Shown: positions 44,947 through 54,261 of the stretch, piece after piece
How the letters are laid out: every line of letters starts with the position of its first letter
Position numbering within the stretch: the first letter of the stretch is position 1
Assembly: GCA_947501115.1 (NCBI GenBank)
Contig: CANMVX010000002.1
Span: 84,308 to 148,307, forward strand
Direction of reading: 5' to 3'
From: Haliscomenobacteraceae bacterium
GTDB taxonomy: Bacteria > Bacteroidota > Bacteroidia > Chitinophagales > Saprospiraceae
Length of the DNA: 64,000 nucleotides
Notes under the pieces: model-generated
The model's database searches: none
What the model saw: only the letters and a program-made list of their open reading frames with translations
Told to the model about the DNA's origin: nothing
Program-made: the position numbers and the translations under genes

Positions 44947-46407
44947 ATGATTGAAAAAGAGTTTAATTATATCCTGGATGCCTACCATCCTGAAAATTTT
45001 AGGAAAGAAGGTCATGCCTTGGTTGATTTGTTAGCGGATTACCTTAAAAACCTGGAGAAAAGACAGGAAGATATAAAGGTTTTACCTCACTTTGCTCCTG
45101 ACGAGGCTTTTTCCCAATGGGAGAGTGAACTCGAAAATCCCGGGACTAAAAGTTTGACAGATTTATTTTCTAAGGTGTTAAATGAGGGCATTCATCTTCA
45201 TCATCCTGGTTATATGGGGCATCAAATCAATCCTCCTGCTCCCTCTGCAGCTTTAGGTGGTTTGCTCAATGCTTTCATGAACAATGGGATGGCTGTTTTT
45301 GAAATGGGTGTCCCCGGAACCTCTATGGAACGTGCCGTTATAAATGTGGTAGCCAGAACCTTTGGTTTTTCTGATCATGCAAATGGTCTGCTTTGTAATG
45401 GAGGTACTTTGGCAAATCTAACGGCTCTGCTTACCGCCAGAGCATGTATTTCAGCTTTTCCTGTTTGGAATTCAGGGAATATGTCTAAAATGGCGCTCAT
45501 GGTTTCTGAGGAAGCCCATTATTGTGTGGAACGGGCAGCAAGAATTATGGGTTGGGGTAGTGAAGGCATTATCAAAATTCCCGTGGACGACCAATATAAA
45601 ATGAAGACCAATTTGTTGCCTCAATATTTGGAGGACGCTAAGTCAAAGGGTATTGAGGTCATCGCCGTGGTAGGTTCTGCCTGCTCCACAGCTACCGGTT
45701 CATTTGATAACTTAACAGAAATAGGTGCTTTTTGTAAGGCAAATAATATTTGGTTTCATGTCGATGGTGCTCACGGTGCTGCCAATGCTTTTTCTGAAGA
45801 TTGGAAATTTTTAGTAGAGGGTATTGAAACCGCTGATAGCGTAGCCATGGATTTTCATAAAATGCTCCTCGCTCCTTCATTGGTTACCGCGCTCGTCCTA
45901 AATGATGGTAGAAACCAATTTAAAACTTTCGCCCAACATGCTCACTATCTTTGGGAAAATGATGCCTCTTTTGAATGGCATAATGTGGCTAAAAGATCTT
46001 TCGAGTGCACAAAATCAATGCTCAGCCTTCCCGTTTATACGCTGCTTTACCAGTACGGAACTTCTCTTTTTTCTGCCTATATAAATAGGGTGAATAATCT
46101 ATGTCAATACATTTTCGGTCAATTAAAGGCGAATAATAATTGGGAAGTACCCGTGCCTCCTTCTTGTAATATTATCTGTTTTCGATTTTTACCGTCAAAA
46201 TCTACCCGTTTAATTGATATTAATCACCTTAATAAGTATATTAGGGAACAAATAATCCTCGGGGGAAATTTTTATATCGTTCAGACGGTTCTTTCGGAAA
46301 ATGTTTTTCTTAGATTAAGCATCACTAATGCCTTAACCACAGAAGCAGATTTGGATGCCTTGCTCGATGCCGCAATGGGTTATGCAAATAAATATATAGC
46401 CATATAA
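44947..46407 (+). CDS. Group II PLP-dependent amino acid decarboxylase
   Basis: 486 residues from ATG 44947 (MIEKEFNYILDAYHPENFRK); a GTG at 44935 overlapping the previous stop by one base is possible. Motifs: NPPAPSAALGGLLNAFMNNG, LLCNGGTLANLTALL, HVDGAHGAA (Asp near the PLP ring) and DFHKMLLAP with the Schiff-base Lys. It resembles aromatic-L-amino-acid, glutamate and diaminobutyrate decarboxylases; which substrate is used is not clear. It makes an amine from an amino acid. Confidence 0.88.
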   Translation: MIEKEFNYILDAYHPENFRKEGHALVDLLADYLKNLEKRQEDIKVLPHFAPDEAFSQWESELENPGTKSLTDLFSKVLNEGIHLHHPGYMGHQINPPAPSAALGGLLNAFMNNGMAVFEMGVPGTSMERAVINVVARTFGFSDHANGLLCNGGTLANLTALLTARACISAFPVWNSGNMSKMALMVSEEAHYCVERAARIMGWGSEGIIKIPVDDQYKMKTNLLPQYLEDAKSKGIEVIAVVGSACSTATGSFDNLTEIGAFCKANNIWFHVDGAHGAANAFSEDWKFLVEGIETADSVAMDFHKMLLAPSLVTALVLNDGRNQFKTFAQHAHYLWENDASFEWHNVAKRSFECTKSMLSLPVYTLLYQYGTSLFSAYINRVNNLCQYIFGQLKANNNWEVPVPPSCNIICFRFLPSKSTRLIDINHLNKYIREQIILGGNFYIVQTVLSENVFLRLSITNALTTEADLDALLDAAMGYANKYIAI

Positions 46408-46416
46408 TTCTTTAAA

Positions 46417-47670
46417 ATGAGGTATCGTTCTGTGTTCTTTTGTATTTTCTTGTTCCTTCTTTTTTCCACGTCAGGAAAAAGTCAGAAAAAGTGCGGGACT
46501 GAAAATAAACGATTTGAGGCCCTGGCCAGAAATCCTGGTCTGATAAAAGAAAGACAAATCATAGAGGAATTTACAAAAAATTGGATCGACAATGTGGATG
46601 CAGCCAAATCGGGACAAACAGTGGTCAAAATTCCCGTCGTTGTTCATGTGGTCTGGAGAACTGCAGATCAAAATATTTCAGACGAACAGATCAAATCTCA
46701 AATTGATATCTTAAATAAAGATTTTAGAAAACTGAATAGCGATGCCAATAAAACACCTGCTTTTTTTAAGAATCTTGTGGCTGACGTAGGTATTGAATTT
46801 TGTTTAGCTGCTCGCGATCCGGCGGGTATGGTTACCAATGGCATTACCAGAACAAAAACAACCGTGGTCGATATTGGAGATAAAGACCGTTGGCACACTA
46901 CTTTAAGAGGGGGTAAAGATCCATGGAATAATAAAAAATATATTAATATATGGGTTTGTGAAGCTGGTGAAGATTTATACGGCTTTGCTTTTTTACCAGG
47001 TACCGCAGATCCTCCCGAAGCAGACGGATTGGTTATTTCTTCTCAATATTTTGGTAGTACGGGAACGGCTATTGCCTCTTTTCCTAATCACAAGGGAAGA
47101 ACTACGACACATGAAATGGGACATTATTTTAATCTGGAACATCTCTGGGGACCTGATGAAAGTGAATGTGAAGAAGGGGACGAAGTGGAAGATACGCCTT
47201 TACAATTTGAAGCTACCTACGATTGTGCCAGTTATCCTTTAAAAGATGAATGTTCGCCAACAGATAATGGCATTCTATTTTTTAACTATATGGATTATGT
47301 CGATGATGAATGCATGTACATGTTTACCGAAGGTCAAAAGAAACGAATGAATGCCTCATTAAACGGATTCAGATCCACTCTTTTGGGTCAAACAAATTGC
47401 TCTTTATCAACTTCAACGGAAGATAATCTGCCTGAAAATCAAATACAGATTTATCCTAATCCTGCCTCAGGGTATCTTCAGGTTATTTCGAAAAACAGGT
47501 CGTCTGAAAAGCCTTCTACCTTGTATCTATTCGATTTTATGGGAAGAATGCTTCAAAGCAAAACTTCCTTTGGTGCTTGTACCTTTGATATTGCCGGTTA
47601 TTCTCCCGGCGTTTACTGGTTAAAGGTAGATGATAATCCCCAACCCTACAAAATAATCGTTTCTCCCTAA
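46417..47670 (+). CDS. Secreted M43 (pappalysin-like) zinc metalloprotease with T9SS sorting domain
   Basis: 417 residues. Signal peptide (to about FSTSGKSQK), propeptide-like region, catalytic zinc site HEMGHYFNLEHLWG (HExxHxxNLxHxxG) at ~230, a downstream Met-turn NYMDYVDDECMYMFTEGQ, and a T9SS type A sorting domain at the end (IYPNPASGYLQVI ... YKIIVSP). Exported through T9SS and likely to degrade or process surface or external proteins. It lies 9 bp after the decarboxylase gene, so may be co-transcribed. Confidence 0.92.
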   Translation: MRYRSVFFCIFLFLLFSTSGKSQKKCGTENKRFEALARNPGLIKERQIIEEFTKNWIDNVDAAKSGQTVVKIPVVVHVVWRTADQNISDEQIKSQIDILNKDFRKLNSDANKTPAFFKNLVADVGIEFCLAARDPAGMVTNGITRTKTTVVDIGDKDRWHTTLRGGKDPWNNKKYINIWVCEAGEDLYGFAFLPGTADPPEADGLVISSQYFGSTGTAIASFPNHKGRTTTHEMGHYFNLEHLWGPDESECEEGDEVEDTPLQFEATYDCASYPLKDECSPTDNGILFFNYMDYVDDECMYMFTEGQKKRMNASLNGFRSTLLGQTNCSLSTSTEDNLPENQIQIYPNPASGYLQVISKNRSSEKPSTLYLFDFMGRMLQSKTSFGACTFDIAGYSPGVYWLKVDDNPQPYKIIVSP

Positions 47671-47690
47671 TGTACCGCTAATTTTTATGA

Positions 47691-48488
47691 ATGAATCGTA
47701 TTAAAAATTCATTTTCAGGGTTTTTGCGTAAAGTCAGATTACTTTATTTAGCTGATTATCTAAGGTATTTTTTCGTTAAATACCAGAATAAAAAAGATAA
47801 TGAGGCATTTAAAGAGAAATTTCCTGACATCGTTTTACCTCCTGATTATTTAATGTATGAATCATTCAAATTGGATTATGCCAGTTATTATTTTGGTGGA
47901 AAAAAAACAGCTGAATGGGTTCAAAATATAACGAAAGAGTGGTTGCCAGAGGGAAATTGGGTGGTTTTAGATTGGGGATGTGGTCCAGGTAGGGTAATCA
48001 GACATTGGCCGGAAAATAATTTTACTTGTTTTGGTTCCGATGTAAATGATAAATCTTTAGATTGGTGTAAGCTTAATTTTCCTTCAATTCGATTTTTACA
48101 TCAACAGGTTCACCCTCCTTTAGACATTGCAGAGGAAACATTTGATTTAATATATGGCATTTCTATACTGACCCATCTGTCTTTATCGGCTCATCTTTTA
48201 TGGATAGAAGAGCTCGACAGAATGTTAAAACCCGGTGGATTATTGTTCCTTACCACACAGGGTAACGCATTTAAGGATAAACTTACACAAAGTGAAAAAC
48301 GGGATTTTGATCAAGGTAATTTGATTGTCAGAGGAGCTGTTAAAGAGGGTCATAGAACGTTTTCCAGTTTTCACCCAGTTTCATTTATGGAAAAATTGTT
48401 CCATTCTTTTGTAATTTTGAAACATATATCCATTGAAAATGAGGGCAATGTTCAGGATGTTTGGATTGTTAGGAAGTTATCTAACTAA
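47691..48488 (+). CDS. Class I SAM-dependent methyltransferase
   Basis: 265 residues. Motif I VVLDWGCGPGRVIRHW, the acidic end of strand 2 in CFGSDVNDKSLDW, and motif post-III around RMLKPGGLLFLTTQG. The ~90-residue N-terminal extension is polar and helical. It methylates an unidentified substrate. It starts 20 bp after the protease gene. Confidence 0.85.
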   Translation: MNRIKNSFSGFLRKVRLLYLADYLRYFFVKYQNKKDNEAFKEKFPDIVLPPDYLMYESFKLDYASYYFGGKKTAEWVQNITKEWLPEGNWVVLDWGCGPGRVIRHWPENNFTCFGSDVNDKSLDWCKLNFPSIRFLHQQVHPPLDIAEETFDLIYGISILTHLSLSAHLLWIEELDRMLKPGGLLFLTTQGNAFKDKLTQSEKRDFDQGNLIVRGAVKEGHRTFSSFHPVSFMEKLFHSFVILKHISIENEGNVQDVWIVRKLSN

Positions 48489-48499
48489 AATATGATATT

Positions 48500-48940
48500 A
48501 TGAAAATCTTAACTGTTATGTTAAAAGGATTATTTATCCAAATGCTATTTTTGTTGCCTTTGACTTTGCCGGCGCAAACGCGTGGTATAGTTTGGGAATA
48601 CCAGATTGTCACCGCGGTAGAAAGTGTTATTCCAGGTGGTCTGGGTAGATCCCGACTTTTATTAAGTGATGATGGCGGAGTGTTGGAAGAGTATAAAATG
48701 GAAAACTTTTTCAGCTTATTGGGCATCAATTTTAAAAATATTAAGTCCAATGACCTTCTTGTCGTTCAAAAATTTAATGAATTGGGTGAAGAGGGCTGGG
48801 AATTATCCAACACCGTTTCCGGGGTTTACAGTAAAAGTGATGTAAGTGTGACAGATTCAAAGACTGGCGTTGGAACTTCCTCCAGTGGTGAGGGTATTTT
48901 TATAACAAGATATATTTTTAGAAGACAAAAAAGTAGATAA
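48500..48940 (+). CDS. Small secreted DUF4177-like protein
   Basis: 146 residues with a signal peptide (ending near LPLTLPAQ). The mature part begins VWEYQIVTAV and ends LVVQKFNELGEEGWELSN ... FITRYIFRR, the pattern of DUF4177-like domains (EYKVV ... LNxLGxxGWEL), although interrupted by a longer middle. Function unknown. It follows the methyltransferase by 11 bp. Confidence 0.6.
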   Translation: MKILTVMLKGLFIQMLFLLPLTLPAQTRGIVWEYQIVTAVESVIPGGLGRSRLLLSDDGGVLEEYKMENFFSLLGINFKNIKSNDLLVVQKFNELGEEGWELSNTVSGVYSKSDVSVTDSKTGVGTSSSGEGIFITRYIFRRQKSR

Positions 48941-48995
48941 CCATGAATCCAAAATGGTATTTTTGTGGTTTAATTTGATATAAAATAAATCGACA

Positions 48996-49997
48996 ATGAG
49001 AAAATCAACCTTATTATTTTTCATGGCATTTGGATTAACAAGTACTTTGTTTGCTCAGTTTACCTTGCCTCAGTTGCCTTATGCCTATAATGCATTAGAG
49101 CAGGCCATCGATGCTCAAACTATGGAAATACATCATAGTAAGCACCATGCATCCTATATTAATAATCTTAATAATGCTGTAAAAGGTACGCCGACGGCTG
49201 AAATGGCGATAGAGGACATCGTGAAAAATATTTCTAAGCATTCTATGGCCATTAGAAATAATGGTGGCGGGCACTTCAATCATTCCCTTTTTTGGAGTAT
49301 CCTAACAGGTGAAAAAAACACAATGCCTAATGCTGGTCTCCAAAAAGCCATCGAAAAGCAATTTACCTCTGTAGATAGTCTTAAAAAATTAATGAATGTT
49401 GCAGCGGCAACCCGTTTTGGATCGGGTTGGGCCTGGCTTATTGTTACCCCTGATAATAAACTGGCTGTTTGTTCTACGCCAAATCAAGATAATCCTTTGA
49501 TGGATATTGCTGAAGTAAAAGGTACTCCTATTTTAGGTATTGATGTTTGGGAACATGCATATTACCTGAAATACCAAAATAAACGCCCTGATTATCTGGC
49601 CGCTATATGGTCGGTTATTAATTGGACCGAGGTGAGCAAAAGATACGATGCTGCTATGCCTCCTAAAAAAAGTATTTGGGAGCAATGGCCTACCTTGAAC
49701 ACTTTCCATGGTGTAATGGCCAGTACTTTTCACCCAAGTGAAGAGGGTAATTTAAAGCCTATTAAAGCAAGAAGTGCTGAAATGGTTACTAAAGCCGAAG
49801 CACTGAATGCTCAGGCTTATCCTGATGATTATGCCACGCCAGCTATTAAAGATGCCGTAACAAGACTCATCGCAGGGAGTAAAGAACTAGACGCCCTGGT
49901 TAAGAAGAAGTCTAAAGATGCTGTTTTAACTCAAAAATTAACAGCTCTTCATGATGTTTTTCATGAAATTGTGGGTCTCTGTAAGGACAGCCACTAA
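48996..49997 (+). CDS. Exported Fe/Mn superoxide dismutase with extra C-terminal helical domain
   Basis: 333 residues, about 110 longer than common SodA/SodB. A signal peptide (ending TLFAQ) sends it out of the cytoplasm. The SOD core ([20 protein letters not shown] ... ) has all metal ligands: His in [10 protein letters not shown], His in [10 protein letters not shown], and Asp and His in [12 protein letters not shown]. Residues ~225-333 are a helical tail with many His ([17 protein letters not shown] ... [12 protein letters not shown]), perhaps a metal- or haem-binding bundle; not recognised with confidence. It converts superoxide to peroxide and oxygen outside the cytoplasm. TATTTTTG at 48958-48965 may be its -7 box. 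Confidence 0.92.
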   Translation: MRKSTLLFFMAFGLTSTLFAQFTLPQLPYAYNALEQAIDAQTMEIHHSKHHASYINNLNNAVKGTPTAEMAIEDIVKNISKHSMAIRNNGGGHFNHSLFWSILTGEKNTMPNAGLQKAIEKQFTSVDSLKKLMNVAAATRFGSGWAWLIVTPDNKLAVCSTPNQDNPLMDIAEVKGTPILGIDVWEHAYYLKYQNKRPDYLAAIWSVINWTEVSKRYDAAMPPKKSIWEQWPTLNTFHGVMASTFHPSEEGNLKPIKARSAEMVTKAEALNAQAYPDDYATPAIKDAVTRLIAGSKELDALVKKKSKDAVLTQKLTALHDVFHEIVGLCKDSH

Positions 49998-50018
49998 CAA
50001 ATAATCAAATCTTCTTAT

Positions 50019-50056
50019 AAAAAAAGAGGCTGTCTATAAAGATAGCCTCTTTTTTT
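50019..50056. terminator. Terminator after the superoxide dismutase gene
   Basis: AAAAAGAGGCTGTCT pairs with AGATAGCCTCTTTTTT with a following T-run. It resembles the hairpin at 38338-38376. Confidence 0.85.
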
Positions 50057-50059
50057 ATA

Positions 50060-50283
50060 TACATGTGACCCCACAGGGGTCAGGTCAAAATAATGACCAC
50101 AGAGGGGTCACACGTTTATAGCATTTTTGCCGCCAGGAGCATAATGGTTAGATACATGTGACCCCACAGGGGTCAGGCAAATTAAAGTGTAAATTTGTAT
50201 CAGGACTATTTTTAAAGAATTGTTAAATCTGTAAACTTTTTTAGGACGGGTCAAATATAAATGACCCCAGAGGGGTCAAACGT
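50060..50283. repeat. Dispersed intergenic repeat, fragment 3
   Basis: Two copies of CATGTGACCCCACAGGGGTCAG (first 20 bases conserved) at about 50061 and 50155, a GACCCCAGAGGGGTC palindrome near 50263, a GCCGCCAGGAGC module, and the ~58-bp AT-rich core 50184-50242 that is inverted relative to 38190-38255. No gene is seen in this gap. Confidence 0.8.
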
Positions 50284-50306
50284 TTATTGATTTATTGATT
50301 AATTGA

Positions 50307-51089
50307 TTAATAAGTAATTCCATTGGTATCGGAAAGTTGTATCAGAATATTATCCTTAAATTTCAACCTATAGGTGTTTACCAAGTGTAAAATCAGATCA
50401 ACATCCGTGCTTTGGTTTCTAAGGATGGGTAAGGTGGATACATCGGCTGGGGTATCTCTGAATTTTATTATCTCATTTTGAACGGTAAAGTATCCATACT
50501 CACCGTCGTCTAAAAGATTATTTTTTGTTAGCTTTTTTAAATCTTCGATGAACACTCTGGCAGTTGCTGCGTATTCAGGTTTATAGGAAATAGTGCCCCA
50601 AAGGGTACCTGAAGGTATTTGTTTTAATTCTTTTTGAATCAAGGATATGCCATGAGTACTTTCAAGAATCAATTGATAACTACCTTTTGAAATGGAAAGT
50701 TTTCCAGGATTGCGGATAATATTTTGAATTTTTATATCAATAGGCCAGGAACCTTCGGAAAGACTTTGCGCAGTCTCGGAACCTTTAGCTATTGCAGCAT
50801 TACCAATACAATCACTATTTTTTGCAATGCCATCAATATTGAGAGAAAGGAGAGAAGAGCTTTGTTGCCAGGACGTTTTTACGGTGTAATTTCCACAGGG
50901 TTGATTTTTTATAGTACTCACCTCAAATTGTAGGAGACGACCTGTTTTAGAAAATTTTTCCACATAACCAATTACAAATTCCCTTTCAATATTTGCAACA
51001 ATAATAGTAGGTTCTAAAACTTCCTTCTTACAGGTCGTCAATCCTGACACAATAAAAAATAACAATATTATTCTAAGATGCATATTCAT
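50307..51089 (-). CDS. Hypothetical lipoprotein
   Basis: 260 residues from ATG 51089 (MNMHLRIILLFFIVSGLTTC). The lipobox GLTTC predicts lipid attachment. The rest is beta-rich with no recognised domain (VIGYVEKFSKTGRLLQFEVS ... FRDTPADVSTLPIL). The upstream open frame of 18 codons is unlikely to be used. It is flanked by the repeat region and divergent from lepA; single gene. Confidence 0.65.
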   Translation of the reverse strand: MNMHLRIILLFFIVSGLTTCKKEVLEPTIIVANIEREFVIGYVEKFSKTGRLLQFEVSTIKNQPCGNYTVKTSWQQSSSLLSLNIDGIAKNSDCIGNAAIAKGSETAQSLSEGSWPIDIKIQNIIRNPGKLSISKGSYQLILESTHGISLIQKELKQIPSGTLWGTISYKPEYAATARVFIEDLKKLTKNNLLDDGEYGYFTVQNEIIKFRDTPADVSTLPILRNQSTDVDLILHLVNTYRLKFKDNILIQLSDTNGITY

Positions 51090-51237
51090 TTTTGTTTTAT
51101 TGAAACGACATGAATGTAAAAATGCTGCCTTATAAAAATACATATTTATTAAAATTTATCTGTAGTTGACCTAAAGTCCCTAAGCTTGCTTATTTTTACA
51201 TTTGATTTTGAATAGCAGAATTTATTTAAACAACAAT

Positions 51238-53034
51238 ATGAAATTTATAAGAAATTTTTGTGTCATTGCTCACATCGATCACGGAAAGAGTACGTTGTCT
51301 GATAGATTAATGGATTTTACACATACCATTGATAAACGTCAGATGAAAGACCAGGCATTGGACAGTATGGATCTTGAAAGAGAGAGAGGCATTACCATAA
51401 AAAGTCATGCCGTTCAGATGTATTATCCTCATGACGACGGTAATAGGTACACTTTTAATCTTATTGATACTCCGGGACACGTTGATTTTTCTTATGAGGT
51501 TTCCCGTTCCATTGCTGCTTGTGAGGGCGCTTTACTTCTTATTGACGCTACACAGGGCATTCAGGCGCAGACTATATCAAATCTTTATTTAGCTATTGAG
51601 CACGATCTGGAAATTATTCCTGTCCTCAACAAGGTGGATATGGAAAATGCAAATATTGAAGAAGTATCTGACCAGATAATTGACCTGATTGGTTGTAAGA
51701 AAGAGGATATTATCCTGGCCAGCGGAAAAACAGGCATTGGTGTTCCTGATATTATGAAAGCAGTGGTGGATCGAATTCCTTGCCCAAAAGGTGATTCTGA
51801 CGAGCCGCTTCAAGCACTGATTTTCGATTCAGTTTTCAACTCCTTTCGTGGGGTGATTGCCTATTTTAGAATCATGAATGGTACCTTGAAAAAAGGTGAC
51901 AAAATTCGATTCTTTTATGGTTCAAGGGAGTATTTAGCGGATGAAATTGGCATCTTACAAATCAATCAGATGCCCAGGGATGTACTGAAAACAGGTGATG
52001 TAGGCTATGTTATTACCGGTATAAAAGAGTCTAAAGAAATTAAAGTTGGAGATACTATCACTCATGTTGACAGGCCATGTAATGAAGCTATTCACGGATT
52101 TGAGGAGGTTAAACCTATGGTCTTTGCGGGTATTTTCCCTATAGATAATGATGATTTTGAAGATTTAAGGGATAGTCTCGAAAAATTACAACTAAATGAC
52201 GCTTCTTTGGTCTTTGAAGCAGAAACTTCCCAGGCGCTGGGTTTCGGATTCCGTTGTGGGTTCCTCGGAATGCTTCACCTGGAAATTATCCAGGAACGCT
52301 TATCAAGAGAGTTCAATATGGAGGTGATTACTACTGTTCCTAACGTTTCTTATACCGTTACTACCACCAATAATGAAAAAGCGGTCGTTCGTACTCCTTC
52401 TGATTTGCCGGATCCCTCAAGGATAAGTAGTGTGGAAGAACCTTACATTAGAGCCCAGATTATCACTAAACCTGACTATATTGGCTCAATAATGAGCCTT
52501 TGTCTCGATAAAAGAGGTATTCTCTCCAGACAGGTTTATTTGACACCCTATAGAGTTGAACTAAGCTTTGAGCTCCCTTTAGCTGAAATTGTATTTGATT
52601 TTTATGACAGACTCAAATCTATATCAAGAGGTTACGCTTCTTTTGATTATGCGTTAATTGATTATCGGGCTTCTGATCTGATTAAATTAGATATAAAACT
52701 AAATGGCGAAAATGTCGATGCGCTAACTGCATTGGTCCACAGGGACAAAGCAGATTATATAGGTAGAAAAATTTGTAAGCGCCTCAAGGATTTACTTCCA
52801 AAACAACAGTTTGTTATCGCTATTCAAGCAGCTATTGGCGCTAAGGTTATTGCAAGGGAAACTATTTCAGCCCTTCGAAAAGACGTTACAGCCAAATGTT
52901 ATGGTGGAGATATTTCAAGGAAAAGAAAACTCCTTGAGAAGCAGAAAGAGGGTAAAAAGAAAATGAGACAAATTGGCTCAGTAGATGTTCCTCAAAAGGC
53001 CTTTCTTGAAGTATTAAAGTTAGGTAATGATTGA
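51238..53034 (+). CDS. lepA: Elongation factor 4 (LepA)
   Basis: 598 residues from ATG 51238 ([20 protein letters not shown]); the longer frame adds 12 unconserved residues. GTPase motifs HIDHGKST (G1), RGITIKS (G2), DTPGH (G3) and NKVD (G4), then EF-G-like domains and the LepA-specific C-terminal domain ending with [20 protein letters not shown]. It acts on the ribosome, promoting back-translocation or helping stalled elongation. Confidence 0.97.
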   Translation: MKFIRNFCVIAHIDHGKSTLSDRLMDFTHTIDKRQMKDQALDSMDLERERGITIKSHAVQMYYPHDDGNRYTFNLIDTPGHVDFSYEVSRSIAACEGALLLIDATQGIQAQTISNLYLAIEHDLEIIPVLNKVDMENANIEEVSDQIIDLIGCKKEDIILASGKTGIGVPDIMKAVVDRIPCPKGDSDEPLQALIFDSVFNSFRGVIAYFRIMNGTLKKGDKIRFFYGSREYLADEIGILQINQMPRDVLKTGDVGYVITGIKESKEIKVGDTITHVDRPCNEAIHGFEEVKPMVFAGIFPIDNDDFEDLRDSLEKLQLNDASLVFEAETSQALGFGFRCGFLGMLHLEIIQERLSREFNMEVITTVPNVSYTVTTTNNEKAVVRTPSDLPDPSRISSVEEPYIRAQIITKPDYIGSIMSLCLDKRGILSRQVYLTPYRVELSFELPLAEIVFDFYDRLKSISRGYASFDYALIDYRASDLIKLDIKLNGENVDALTALVHRDKADYIGRKICKRLKDLLPKQQFVIAIQAAIGAKVIARETISALRKDVTAKCYGGDISRKRKLLEKQKEGKKKMRQIGSVDVPQKAFLEVLKLGND

Positions 53035-53074
53035 TTTTTTTAAAATCATGTCCAGTATATTGTAAATTATGAAG

Positions 53075-53135
53075 CAAACAACAATGGGGGGCAGGTAAAA
53101 TTAGGTATTCGTTTTTTTGTCCACATTGTTGTTTG
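53075..53135. repeat. 12-bp inverted repeat after lepA
   Basis: CAAACAACAATG (53075-53086) pairs exactly with CATTGTTGTTTG (53124-53135) across a 37-nt loop with a G-run and a T-run. It could be a terminator or structured 3' end of lepA; no standard T-tract follows. The rest of 53035-53185 shows nothing further. Confidence 0.5.
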
Positions 53136-53185
53136 TATTTGTCCTGTTTTCCTTCATAAGCTAAGGTTCATCACACCTCTTACTA

Positions 53186-53665
53186 ATGTATAAATATTAT
53201 ATTTTCTTCTTGTTGTGTTTATTTTTTTCTTGTACAAATGATATACCCAATGAAAAGGCTGTTTTAAATGAAAAGGCTGTTTCCTTTGAAAAACTCTCCT
53301 GGAAGAATCTCGATAGCTTGAAAATAGAATACTATTATGACGCTGATTATGGAGACTATTTGGGAAAACCTACTTTTTCTAAGGAATCTATGGTGTGGAA
53401 TGGTAAAAATGTTATAATAGAAGGATACTGGATTCCAGTGTCTGAAATAGGCGATAGTACCGTTTCTGTTTTGTCAGCCCTTCCGTATGCTCAATGCTTT
53501 TTTTGTAGTGGTGCTGGCATAGAAACTGTTATGCAAATAAAAGCGGAAGGAAATATTAAAAGAATGGAAACAGATGAAAAGGTCAAGTTGAAAGGTAAGT
53601 TGCTTCTTAATAGCGATAACCCGATGGAGCTTTACTATCAATTGGTCCATGCAAGCTTACATTAA
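53186..53665 (+). CDS. Hypothetical lipoprotein with CFFC motif
   Basis: 159 residues; lipobox CLFFSC at the end of the signal peptide. The mature part has KPTFSKESMVWNGKNVIIEG and LPYAQCFFCSGAGIETVMQI, a pattern seen in conserved Bacteroidota lipoproteins of unknown function; the CxxC-containing segment could bind metal or be redox-active. A tandem NEKAV repeat (IPNEKAVLNEKAV) sits near the N-terminus. Monocistronic with a terminator overlapping its stop. Confidence 0.7.
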   Translation: MYKYYIFFLLCLFFSCTNDIPNEKAVLNEKAVSFEKLSWKNLDSLKIEYYYDADYGDYLGKPTFSKESMVWNGKNVIIEGYWIPVSEIGDSTVSVLSALPYAQCFFCSGAGIETVMQIKAEGNIKRMETDEKVKLKGKLLLNSDNPMELYYQLVHASLH

Positions 53666-53700
53666 AAAACCGCCATTAAACTAATTTAATGACGGTTTTT
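53664..53700. terminator. Terminator after the CFFC lipoprotein gene
   Basis: AAAAACCG-CATTAAA pairs with TTTAATG-CGGTTTTT around CTAA; T-run follows to 53709. Confidence 0.8.
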
Positions 53701-53723
53701 CGTTTTTTCAAGCCGGAAGTAAA

Positions 53724-53819
53724 TTAGAAACGACGTGATGAACGCTGAAAAGAATTCATCGTCGCTATAATAGTACCTCCCAAAGCAAAAGAAGCAAAAG
53801 CTGTGTAAATAATTAACAT
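53724..53819 (-). CDS. Putative 31-residue membrane miniprotein
   Basis: An ATG at 53819 preceded by AAAGGTC opens a 31-codon frame. The first ~20 residues are hydrophobic (MLIIYTAFASFALGGTIIAT) and the tail is positively charged (QRSSRRF), the look of a single-pass small membrane protein. No homologue was recognised and it is short enough to be chance. The remaining gap to 54034 is AT-rich with nothing else seen. Confidence 0.3.
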   Translation of the reverse strand: MLIIYTAFASFALGGTIIATMNSFQRSSRRF

Positions 53820-54034
53820 GACCTTTAGTTTTAATCGTTAATGATTGCGGATATCCGCGTTCTAAGGAGTCATGTTCATTGGGATCAAAAAATAGCACAT
53901 ATTGAAAGCGACTTTTCGCCTTCTCTAGTACTTTATTAATGCAATAATAATTAAAATATTTAGAAGTGAAAAACTTTTAACGAAAAAAATCCGCTGAAAT
54001 GTAATTTTTTTAGCTAAAAAGAAGGAAAAAAAAA

Positions 54035-54238
54035 TTAGTTCAGTTGATTCTTTTTTGTGAAGGTAGAATTTTGGATTTTTACCCAATGCCTGAATTTATT
54101 TTCAAGCAATTCTACCTGATTTTTCCAGTCGGGGTTAAGTTCAAGAAGGGCGGCTATTTTTGCGCATTCAATGGGGGTAGCTATACCGAGGAGGTATTTC
54201 TTTAATAAACCTGATGTAAAAAATTGGTCCTTTTGCAT
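54035..54238 (-). CDS. Small hypothetical protein resembling the start of an anti-sigma factor
   Basis: 67 residues. FFTSGLLKKYLLGIATPIEC followed by AKIAALLELNPDWKNQVELL resembles the N-terminal helices of Bacteroidota FecR/RskA-like anti-sigma factors (SGLLExYVLGxxxxxE), but no membrane helix or C-terminal domain follows, so it is either a truncated gene or a free-standing domain. It lies 24 bp downstream of the metallophosphoesterase gene on the same strand. No sigma factor is adjacent. Confidence 0.5.
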   Translation of the reverse strand: MQKDQFFTSGLLKKYLLGIATPIECAKIAALLELNPDWKNQVELLENKFRHWVKIQNSTFTKKNQLN

Positions 54239-54261
54239 TTCATTGAACTTTGAAAAAATAA

